A stretch of 13,190 nucleotides of DNA from an uncultured Flavobacteriales bacterium (GTDB taxonomy: Bacteria > Bacteroidota > Bacteroidia > Flavobacteriales_E > Vicingaceae), in the NCBI GenBank assembly GCA_937925525.1, contig CALALS010000293.1, forward strand, positions 1-13,190, read 5' to 3'. Made by a program: the position numbers and the translations under genes. The notes under the pieces were generated by a model. The model was not told the origin of the DNA, made no database searches, and saw nothing but the letters and a program-made list of their open reading frames with translations. Numbering within the stretch: the stretch's first letter is position 1; each line of letters starts with the position of its first letter. Shown here piece after piece: positions 6,745 through 13,190 of this stretch.

Positions 6745-8841
6745 ATGAAAAATATATATACAATACTTACTCTCGCTTTTATTTTTACATCAGGAATATT
6801 GTTAGCACAACAAGATATTCCCTTTGAAAAGGCTTATTTCAAAGACCGAAAAGATGAATTTAAAGAAGCTCTTGCACATTACGAAAACGGAGATGCCTTT
6901 TTTGCGCAAGGCCCAATGGCATATAAAGTTGCACTAGACCATTACTTAAAGGCTCAAAAATTTAATCCTAATTATTCTTTACTTAACTATAAAATTGGGA
7001 AGTGCTACTTATACTCTATTGACAAAGGCAAAGCTTTAGACTACCTGCTAACAGCCCAAAAATTAAAACCTGACGTAGAAAATGATGTGAATTTTTTAAC
7101 CGGATGGGCATACCAACTTAAATTAGAGTTTGATAAAGCTATTAACGAATTTAGAAAACAAAAACTCAAAGCTTCAGGAAAAGATGGTGCAGCAATGCTA
7201 GAAAAAGTAAACAAACACATTGAAGAATGTGAGTACGGAAAAAAACTAGTTGCCAGCCCGGTAAGAGTATTTATTGACAACCTAGGAAGCGCTATCAACA
7301 CCAAATACCCTGAGTATGGTCCGATAATTAATGCTGACAATACCCTTATGTTGTTTACCTCCAGAAGACCTAACACCACAGGTGGTGCAAAAGATGAAGT
7401 TTTACATGAATATTATGAAGACTTGTATTCCTCCACCTATAAAAATGGTAGCTGGACCAGTGCTGTAAACATTGGTGAACCTGCCAATTCTGCTGACCAT
7501 GATGCCACTGTTGCATTATCTCCGGATGGACAAAAATTATTAATCTATAAAGATGATAAAGGTGATGGTAATCTTTATGAAATTCTTTTAACAGGTGATA
7601 AATGGAGTAAACCCGAAAAATTAGATAAAAGTATTAATACAAAATATCATGAATCTTCTGCCGCATACAGTTATGACGGAAAAACGTTATACTTTGTAAG
7701 TAGCAGAGAAGATATGGGGCTTGGTGGAAGAGATATTTATGTTTCTGATTGGGATAATGAAAAAGGGAAATGGGGCGAACCAAAAAACCTGGGGCCAGTT
7801 ATCAATACAAAATATAACGAAGAAAGTGTATTCATTCATCCTGATGGGAAAACGATGTATTTTAGCTCACAAGGACATGAAACTATGGGAGGGTACGATA
7901 TTTTCAAAACTGAATTAAAAAACGGAAACTGGACTAAACCCGAAAATATTGGTTACCCAATTAACACTCCTGATGATGATGTTTTCTTTGTAGTAAATGC
8001 TAGTGGAAGATATGGTTATTATTCTTCTTTTAAAGAAGATGGTTTTGGTGAAAAAGACATTTATAAAATAACTTTTCTGGGTGCCGAAAAGCCTTTGGCT
8101 TTGAGTGGTGAAGACAATCTTTTAGCCAGCATTGCCGCTCCCGTTAAAGAAAAAATGATTGAAAAAGACATCTCGGGCATGTCAAATCAAATCACTATTC
8201 TAAAAGGAACTATCAGAGAGATTGGAAGCAACAAACCCCTTGAAGCGGAAATTGAATTGATTGATGTAGAAGCAAACAAAACACTGGCCACATTTACTTC
8301 TAATTCAAGTACAGGTAAGTATCTAGTTAGCTTACCTTCAGGTAAGAATTATGGTATAGCCGTTAAAAAAACAGGATATTTATTTCACTCAGAAAACTTT
8401 AATATAGCAGCAAGCTCGGGCTATAATGAAGTGGTAATTGATGTTGATTTGAAAAAGTTAGAAGTAGGAAGCAGAATCATATTAAAAAACATCTTTTATG
8501 ATTACAATAAATCTACACTTAGAAATGCTTCAATGAATGAGCTAGACCGATTGAAAAAATTACTAGATGAAAACCCTACGCTTAAAATTGAACTTTCCGC
8601 ACATACCGATAGTAGAGGTGGTGATGCTTATAACAACAAATTGTCTCAAGAAAGAGCCCAATCTTGCGTAGATTATTTAACTTCAAAAGGAGTGGAAAAA
8701 TCAAGATTAATTGCAAAAGGATATGGAGAATCACAACTGATTATGAGTGATGCAGAAATTGCAAAACTACCTACCGAAGAAGCAAAAGAAGAAGCACATC
8801 AACAAAATAGACGTACAGAATTTAAGATTGTAGCGAAATAA
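6745..8841 (+). CDS. PorE-like multidomain OmpA protein (TPR, PD40 propeller, carboxypeptidase-regulatory-like, OmpA)
   Basis: This 698-residue exported protein has a signal peptide at about residues 1-22 (cleavage near LLAQ). Domains in order: TPR-like helices (37-165); a five-bladed PD40/WD40-like propeller (about 180-445) with blade motifs such as LSPDGQKLL (258-266), SYDGKTLYF (309-317) followed by GGRDIY (327-332), and HPDGKTMYFSS (365-375) followed by GGYDIF (382-387); a carboxypeptidase-regulatory-like beta-sandwich (485-570); and an OmpA peptidoglycan-binding domain (579-698). In the OmpA domain D622 (AHTDSRG) and R637 (SQERA) have the 15-residue spacing of the known diaminopimelate-binding Asp/Arg pair. 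The same four-domain order is that of PorE (PG1058), a type IX secretion component of Porphyromonas gingivalis. Unlike PorE, no lipobox Cys is present, so this is a soluble periplasmic or peptidoglycan-anchored version or a paralogue. The neighbouring T9SS cargo, sharing one base at the stop/start, fits a secretion or surface role. Architecture certain, T9SS role inferred. Confidence 0.88.
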   Translation: MKNIYTILTLAFIFTSGILLAQQDIPFEKAYFKDRKDEFKEALAHYENGDAFFAQGPMAYKVALDHYLKAQKFNPNYSLLNYKIGKCYLYSIDKGKALDYLLTAQKLKPDVENDVNFLTGWAYQLKLEFDKAINEFRKQKLKASGKDGAAMLEKVNKHIEECEYGKKLVASPVRVFIDNLGSAINTKYPEYGPIINADNTLMLFTSRRPNTTGGAKDEVLHEYYEDLYSSTYKNGSWTSAVNIGEPANSADHDATVALSPDGQKLLIYKDDKGDGNLYEILLTGDKWSKPEKLDKSINTKYHESSAAYSYDGKTLYFVSSREDMGLGGRDIYVSDWDNEKGKWGEPKNLGPVINTKYNEESVFIHPDGKTMYFSSQGHETMGGYDIFKTELKNGNWTKPENIGYPINTPDDDVFFVVNASGRYGYYSSFKEDGFGEKDIYKITFLGAEKPLALSGEDNLLASIAAPVKEKMIEKDISGMSNQITILKGTIREIGSNKPLEAEIELIDVEANKTLATFTSNSSTGKYLVSLPSGKNYGIAVKKTGYLFHSENFNIAASSGYNEVVIDVDLKKLEVGSRIILKNIFYDYNKSTLRNASMNELDRLKKLLDENPTLKIELSAHTDSRGGDAYNNKLSQERAQSCVDYLTSKGVEKSRLIAKGYGESQLIMSDAEIAKLPTEEAKEEAHQQNRRTEFKIVAK

Positions 8842-10409
8842 TGAAAAAAACATTTATCATATTCTTCAGTTTAATTTCTATCACCATTTTTGGTCAAAAT
8901 AAAAATATCTCCAACGGGATTATTTTTGACGGTGAGCCTTATTTAAGTATTAACCCAAATAATTCGCAGCACATGGTGGCTGCATGGATGGGTTATCAAT
9001 TTAATAATCAAATTGTAATAAAAACCAGAGTTACTTTTGATGCCGGAAATACATGGAGTACAACAAAATATATTCCTCATAAAAGTCCAACCTATACTTC
9101 CGCAGATCCTTCTTTACAATTTGATAATTCAGGCAACTTATTTTTGGCCTACATCGATTACAAATTGGCAAGAGATTCCGGGACTGTTTTAGTAACTAAA
9201 AGTACTGACGGTGGACTAAACTGGGGAACTCCGGTTAAAGCCATTGATCTTTATGATGATGCCAACACTAAGTTTTGTATTGATAGACCATGGATGGTAA
9301 TTGACCAATCAAACGGGCCCAACCAAGGAACCATTTACGTTACCACTATGAACGGAGAAGGTGCTTCTCCCACACCATTTAATCCTTATTTAGTAAAGTC
9401 AACCAATGGCGGAAATTCATTTTCTCCATATCGTTATATCGATTCAACCGGTTATTTAGCCGGAAGTTTGGTTTCACAACCCATGCCTACTCCTTCTGTT
9501 GGTAGTGACGGAACTTTTTACGCCATATATCCAAGTTATGTAGTTACTCAAAACCCACTTCCGCAGTTTTTTATTGCTTCTTCAAGCAATACCGGAAATT
9601 CATTTAATTATAATACTGTTTATACCTCTGCCACCACTTTTAATGACTCGTTGGCAAAAAAAGGATATTTATTGATTAGCAATCCTGCAAATGCAAATCA
9701 TTTGGCTTTTTTCTTTTTACATAACCCAAATGGAGACGGAGACATATATATGCTTGAAAGTTTAAATAAAGGAGCAAGTTGGGGAACGCCTCAAAAAATA
9801 AACGATGATGTTGCCGGAAACGGAAAAATGCAAGACATGGTGTGGGCAGATTTTGATGATGATGGTGATTTAGTTGTTGCATGGAGAGATAGAAGAAATG
9901 CAAGCGGAACAGGCTACCAACAACCAACTGAAATTTATGCTGCTGTGAGGAAAAATGGTTCGGGTTCTTTTGCGCCAAACTTTAAAATATCAGATCAGTC
10001 TGTTGCTTTTGATACCGTTTTAAACGGCTCAGGAAATGATTTCATGTGTATAAAATTAGTGGATGATACGCTTAGTGCTGTTTGGGGTGATACAAGAAAC
10101 GGAAGATTAAATATTTGGTTTCAAAGAATTGGGTTTGACGGAACTATTCTTTCTACAAAATCAATCGCTTCTGAGAAACTACCGCAAATAAATATTTACC
10201 CTAATCCTACAAAAAATTATTTTTCAGTTGAGTCCGATGCTAAAATTAAGTCAATTAGCATATTGGACGTAACAGGAAAAGTTATCCGTAAAATTGACGT
10301 GAATGATTATAAGTACGCCTCTAAAGCTAATGACTTACCAAGCGGTATTTATCAAATAATCGCCCATACAGCAATAGGAACAACTATTAAGTCATTAGTT
10401 ATCGACTAA
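8841..10409 (+). CDS. Secreted BNR/Asp-box propeller protein with T9SS type A sorting domain
   Basis: This 522-residue protein has a signal peptide (about 1-18, ending IFGQ), a sialidase-like beta-propeller and a C-terminal T9SS sorting domain. Asp-box-like motifs occur at 65-72 (TFDAGNTW), 121-128 (STDGGLNW), 187-194 (STNGGNSF), 248-255 (degenerate) and 307-314 (SLNKGASW). Two acidic loops, NPNGDGD (295-301) and DFDDDGD (337-343), resemble calcium sites. The sorting domain (about 447-522) shows INIYPNPTKNYF, ISILDVTGKVI, LPSGIYQI and a final K-S-L-V-I-D. It would direct export across the outer membrane and probable attachment to or release from the surface. I see no FRIP-type motif or complete sialidase catalytic set, so glycosidase activity should not be assumed; a binding or adhesin role is as likely. 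Its ATG shares one base with the PorE-like stop codon (TAATG), implying coupled translation. Confidence 0.9.
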   Translation: MKKTFIIFFSLISITIFGQNKNISNGIIFDGEPYLSINPNNSQHMVAAWMGYQFNNQIVIKTRVTFDAGNTWSTTKYIPHKSPTYTSADPSLQFDNSGNLFLAYIDYKLARDSGTVLVTKSTDGGLNWGTPVKAIDLYDDANTKFCIDRPWMVIDQSNGPNQGTIYVTTMNGEGASPTPFNPYLVKSTNGGNSFSPYRYIDSTGYLAGSLVSQPMPTPSVGSDGTFYAIYPSYVVTQNPLPQFFIASSSNTGNSFNYNTVYTSATTFNDSLAKKGYLLISNPANANHLAFFFLHNPNGDGDIYMLESLNKGASWGTPQKINDDVAGNGKMQDMVWADFDDDGDLVVAWRDRRNASGTGYQQPTEIYAAVRKNGSGSFAPNFKISDQSVAFDTVLNGSGNDFMCIKLVDDTLSAVWGDTRNGRLNIWFQRIGFDGTILSTKSIASEKLPQINIYPNPTKNYFSVESDAKIKSISILDVTGKVIRKIDVNDYKYASKANDLPSGIYQIIAHTAIGTTIKSLVID

Positions 10410-10432
10410 TTGGCATAAAACTTGGCATCCAA
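10410..10432 (+). repeat. Short direct repeat TTGGCAT with small inverted repeat
   Basis: TTGGCAT occurs at 10410-10416 and again at 10422-10428, a 12-nt offset. The second copy is also part of the small palindrome TTGG-CAT-CCAA (10422-10432). The second copy contains the TTG that would serve as the -33 element of the downstream promoter. It might be an operator, but the repeat is short enough to be chance. Confidence 0.25.
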
Positions 10433-10448
10433 TACTTATCATCTTTCG

Positions 10449-10456
10449 TATATTTG
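10449..10456 (+). promoter_or_regulatory. Bacteroidota -7 box upstream of the repeat rod gene
   Basis: TATATTTG matches TAnnTTTG exactly and lies 22 bp before the ATG at 10479. A TTG at 10422-10424 is 24 nt upstream, slightly longer than the usual spacer. This could give the rod gene its own transcript apart from the upstream operon. Confidence 0.45.
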
Positions 10457-10478
10457 AAGTCTAAAAAATTCAACACCA

Positions 10479-13190
10479 ATGAAATACCTTAGTTTTTTAT
10501 TTGCCCTATTTATCTCTTTATCTTTTTACGCACAAGACGAACCCTTTTTGGAGCTATCCGGTTTTGTAGCTGATGCTGATAACGGCAAAAAACTTGATGG
10601 TGTTAATATTAATATTATTGCCGATGGAACATCAGAATCTAACTTTTATACAGACGGAGGAAAGTATTATTATCAATTAAAGTTTGGTAAAAACTACATG
10701 GTTGTTTATTCTAGAACAGGCTACGTTACCAAAAAACTAAACATTAATACAAATGGAGTTCCTCCTGAAAAGCAAAACAAAATAAAAGACCTTGAAATAG
10801 AAATGACCTTGTTTGAAAAAATGCAAGGCATGGACTATAGTTTACTAAACCAACCCATTGGAAAATCGGCTTATGACGGCAAAGATGAAATAGCCTGGGA
10901 TTTTGCTTATACAAGCCAAATGAATCAAAAAATTGAAGCTTTGATTGCAGAATACAAAAAGAAAAAATTGCAAGAAGAAGCAAAAGAACAAGCCTACAAA
11001 GAAGCCATGAGCAATGGTGATATGGCATTATTGAAAAAAGATTTTCCGAATGCTAAATCAAATTACGAAAAAGCACTATCGGTAAAACCGGGAGATGAGG
11101 CAGCAACCAAAAAACTAGAAACACTAAAAGCATTTGAAGAAAAAGAAAAACAAAAATTAGCTGAGGCGGAAGCAAAAAGAAAAGCCGAAGAAGAAGCTCA
11201 ACGTGCAAAAGAAGAAGCCGAAAAAGAAGCGCAGCGACAAGCTGAATTAGCTAAACAAAAAGAGCTTGAAGCAATCAACAATAAGTATAAGGAGTTGATT
11301 ACAAAAGCAGATAATGCATTTAACAGCGCTAGCTATGACGAAGCTATATTACATTATAAATCATCGTTAGAAGTAAAGCCGGATGAAGTATATCCAAAAG
11401 ATAAAATAGCTCAAGCAGAAGCTAAAAAAGCCGAATTAGCTGCAAAAGCAGAAGAACAAAAAAAACTAGAAGAACAATACAAAACTATTATTGCTGATGC
11501 CGATAAAAAGTTTTTTGCAAATGAATTAAATGAAGCAAAAACTACTTATCAAGAGGCTTCAAAAGTTAAACCGGATGAAGCCTATCCAAAAAATCAGATT
11601 AAAGAAATTGATAACAAACTAGCACAGATAGCAGCTAAAGAACAAGAAGAAAAAGCCAAAAAAGATAAATACGCTCAACTCATAAAAGACGGAGATTTAG
11701 CAATGAGTTCTGAAAATTATACTGAAGCTAAAACCAATTATCAAAATGCACTTAGTCTTTTTGCAAACGAAGCTTATCCTAAAGAAAAGGTATTGGAAAT
11801 AGATAAAATTTTAGCTGAAAAAGCAGCTAAAGAAAAAGCAGCAGCTGAATTAGAAGCTAACTATAAAAAACTTATTGCAGAAGGCGATAAACTATTTAGC
11901 GCAAACGACTTGGTAAAATCTAAATCTTCATTTCAACAAGCACTTCAGTTAAAGTCTGAAGAAGCTTATCCCAAAAACAAGATAGAAGAAATAGATGCCA
12001 AACTTTCTGAATTAGCGGTTGATGAAAAATATAATTCATTGATAAAAGAAGCCGACAGACTACTTTCTGAAAAGAATTTAGAAGTAGCCAAACAAAAGTA
12101 TGAAGAAGCACTTACTATAAAACAAGAAGATTATCCTCAATCAAAAATTGGAGAAATAAATGCTGAGCTGGAAAAGTTGGCTCAATTAGAAAAAGAAAAA
12201 GCCGAGCAACAAAAACAATATAACGATGCTATTGCCAGAGCAGATAAATCTTTTGCCGGAAACAATTTAGAAGAAGCTAAGTCAAATTACCAAGAAGCAT
12301 TACAAATACTTCCAAAAGAAGCTTATCCAAAACAAAAGATAGCGGAGATTGAAAAAATAATGGCAGACCAACTTGCCAAAAGTGAAGCTGAAAAAGCCAT
12401 TAATGAAAAATACAATGCTTTAATTGCTCAAGCCGATGAATCTTATGAAAATAGCGAGTATGAAAGCTCTATTTCAAAATACAAAGAAGCTTTAACGGTT
12501 AAGCCAAACGAATCTTATCCAAAATCAAAAATTAATGAAATTGAAAATCTTATGGATGAGATGGCTAAAGAAAAGCTAGCTCAAGAAGAAGCAGAGGCCG
12601 AAGCTAAACGACTGGCAGAATTAGAGGCTAAGAAAAAAGCCGAAGAAGAAGCTAAGAAAGCTGCTGACCTTGCTGCAAAAGAAGAAGCCGCCAAAAAAGC
12701 GGCAGAACTTGAAGCACAACGAAAAGCCGAAGAAGAAGCTAAAAGAGCTGCTGAATTAGCCGCAAACAAAGCTTCGGAACAAGAAAAGCAAAAAGCACTA
12801 GAAGCACAAAAAGCAAGGTATAACAAATTAGTGGAAGAGGCAGATAACTTTTTTGCAGAAGAAAATTATACCTCAGCCTCTGATAAATATTGGAAAGCCT
12901 TAGAAGTATTTCCTGATGAACAATATCCAAAAGACCAAATTTTGGTAATTGAGCAAAAGCAAAAAGAGATGGACTTAGCTAAGCAACAAGCCTTAGAAGA
13001 AGAAAAAAGAAAAGCGGATGAAGAAGCCAAAAGACTAGAAGCAGAAGCTCGTAAAAAAGAGTTAGAAGAAATGGGAGAAGATAAAGGCTTTAGAGTAAAT
13101 AGCACAGGCGGAAACTCTACCAGTTTAAAAGGTATTGGTAAAGGACAAAAGAAGAAAGAAAACTCTGTAAAGGTTAAGGTTTCTTTTTAG
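10479..13190 (+). CDS. Exported rod-like protein with nine TPR-like repeats and charged coiled-coil linkers
   Basis: This 903-residue protein is complete, with its TAG as the last three bases of the window. A signal peptide (about 1-19, ending FYAQ) is followed by a carboxypeptidase-regulatory-like beta-sandwich (about 22-110), related in kind to the one in the PorE-like protein, and a linker with the motif DYSLLNQPIGK (119-129). From 173 to 831 come nine helical repeats of about 50 residues, pattern Y..LI..AD....-.Y.EAK..Y.EAL..KP.E.YPK.KI.EI, most starting 64 residues apart. Between units, and especially at 220-269 and 690-780, are Ala/Glu/Lys/Arg-rich segments predicted as long single helices or coiled coils. 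The C-terminus (870-903) is Gly/Lys-rich. No OmpA, T9SS sorting domain, lipobox or membrane helix is visible, so I place it in the periplasm. Start codon is fixed by the signal peptide. I do not recognise a named family; a structural, spacer or scaffold role is inferred. Confidence 0.87.
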   Translation: MKYLSFLFALFISLSFYAQDEPFLELSGFVADADNGKKLDGVNINIIADGTSESNFYTDGGKYYYQLKFGKNYMVVYSRTGYVTKKLNINTNGVPPEKQNKIKDLEIEMTLFEKMQGMDYSLLNQPIGKSAYDGKDEIAWDFAYTSQMNQKIEALIAEYKKKKLQEEAKEQAYKEAMSNGDMALLKKDFPNAKSNYEKALSVKPGDEAATKKLETLKAFEEKEKQKLAEAEAKRKAEEEAQRAKEEAEKEAQRQAELAKQKELEAINNKYKELITKADNAFNSASYDEAILHYKSSLEVKPDEVYPKDKIAQAEAKKAELAAKAEEQKKLEEQYKTIIADADKKFFANELNEAKTTYQEASKVKPDEAYPKNQIKEIDNKLAQIAAKEQEEKAKKDKYAQLIKDGDLAMSSENYTEAKTNYQNALSLFANEAYPKEKVLEIDKILAEKAAKEKAAAELEANYKKLIAEGDKLFSANDLVKSKSSFQQALQLKSEEAYPKNKIEEIDAKLSELAVDEKYNSLIKEADRLLSEKNLEVAKQKYEEALTIKQEDYPQSKIGEINAELEKLAQLEKEKAEQQKQYNDAIARADKSFAGNNLEEAKSNYQEALQILPKEAYPKQKIAEIEKIMADQLAKSEAEKAINEKYNALIAQADESYENSEYESSISKYKEALTVKPNESYPKSKINEIENLMDEMAKEKLAQEEAEAEAKRLAELEAKKKAEEEAKKAADLAAKEEAAKKAAELEAQRKAEEEAKRAAELAANKASEQEKQKALEAQKARYNKLVEEADNFFAEENYTSASDKYWKALEVFPDEQYPKDQILVIEQKQKEMDLAKQQALEEEKRKADEEAKRLEAEARKKELEEMGEDKGFRVNSTGGNSTSLKGIGKGQKKKENSVKVKVSF
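10995..12971 (+). repeat. Nine-copy protein-coding repeat with about 64-codon period
   Basis: Units begin at residues 173, 270, 334, 398, 462, 518, 581, 645 and 781 of the rod protein (nucleotides 10995, 11286, 11478, 11670, 11862, 12030, 12219, 12411 and 12819). Units two to five are exactly 64 residues apart; later spacings are 56, 63, 64 and 136. Each of units two to nine carries a (V/A/D/S/Q)YP motif, usually YPK, about 34-36 residues after its leading Tyr; unit one lacks it. Units are diverged at DNA level, so the array is old rather than a recent expansion. Confidence 0.85.
12615..12788 (+). repeat. Tandem duplication of a 29-codon charged helix segment
   Basis: Residues 713-741 and 742-770 of the rod protein are near copies, both beginning AELEA and both containing KAEEEAK. 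At DNA level the string AAAAGCCGAAGAAGAAGCT occurs at 12635-12653 and 12722-12740 (87-nt offset), and a third identical copy lies at 11180-11198 in the earlier charged linker. This explains the long spacing between repeats eight and nine. Confidence 0.7.

Noticed and set aside
9676..9978. Minus-strand open frame within the T9SS cargo gene
   Set aside because: His/Leu/Phe-rich composition typical of antisense translation, with no motif and no start context.
10995..12971. The repeat array as a CRISPR or DNA tandem repeat
   Set aside because: The periodicity is at protein level in one intact frame, with DNA copies diverged; there are no identical short repeats separated by unique spacers.
12581..13105. 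Minus-strand Ala/Ser/Leu-rich open frames opposite the rod gene
   Set aside because: They mirror the low-complexity Ala/Glu/Lys codons of the plus-strand linker and have no recognisable domain.

Overview
The window looks like a chromosomal segment of a Bacteroidota bacterium, probably Flavobacteriales-like. Base composition is AT-rich. Upstream regions carry TAnnTTTG -7 boxes, and start codons follow A-rich leaders with no Shine-Dalgarno sequence. Signal peptides end in the usual (A/S/G)-Q pattern. One protein carries a type IX secretion (T9SS) C-terminal sorting domain, and another has the TPR / PD40 propeller / carboxypeptidase-regulatory-like / OmpA architecture known from PorE. No mobile element, CRISPR array, tRNA or rRNA was seen, and no gap between genes exceeds 300 bases.

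Left arm (1-1533, minus strand): the first 25 codons of a cysteine desulfurase run off the left edge. Upstream of it, in the same direction, lies a complete phosphoglucosamine mutase (glmM type). A 187-bp divergent intergenic region (1534-1720) holds promoter-like elements for both directions.

Middle block (1721-5554, plus strand): four tightly packed genes follow, with junctions of 1-nt overlap, 2-nt gap and 4-nt overlap. They encode a cytoplasmic TPR protein with a GTG start, a ComA/phosphosulfolactate synthase family protein, a DUF368 polyprenyl-phosphate transporter family protein, and shikimate dehydrogenase (aroE). The packing implies co-transcription and translational coupling. The functional link is not obvious; ComA-type chemistry and AroE both draw on phosphoenolpyruvate-derived metabolism, and DUF368 acts in envelope lipid-carrier recycling.

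Right block (5667-13190, plus strand): four genes encode exported proteins. They are a secreted nine-TPR protein, a PorE-like multidomain OmpA protein, a BNR/Asp-box propeller protein with a T9SS sorting domain, and a 903-residue rod-like protein. The last is built from nine TPR-like repeats joined by long charged helices. The first three are closely spaced (22-bp gap, then 1-nt overlap). The fourth has its own promoter-like box 69 bp downstream of the third. I read this block as an envelope or surface module with one T9SS cargo and periplasmic/outer-membrane scaffold proteins; that reading is inference from domain content and adjacency. The repeat rod protein is the least familiar item and the best candidate for something undescribed.
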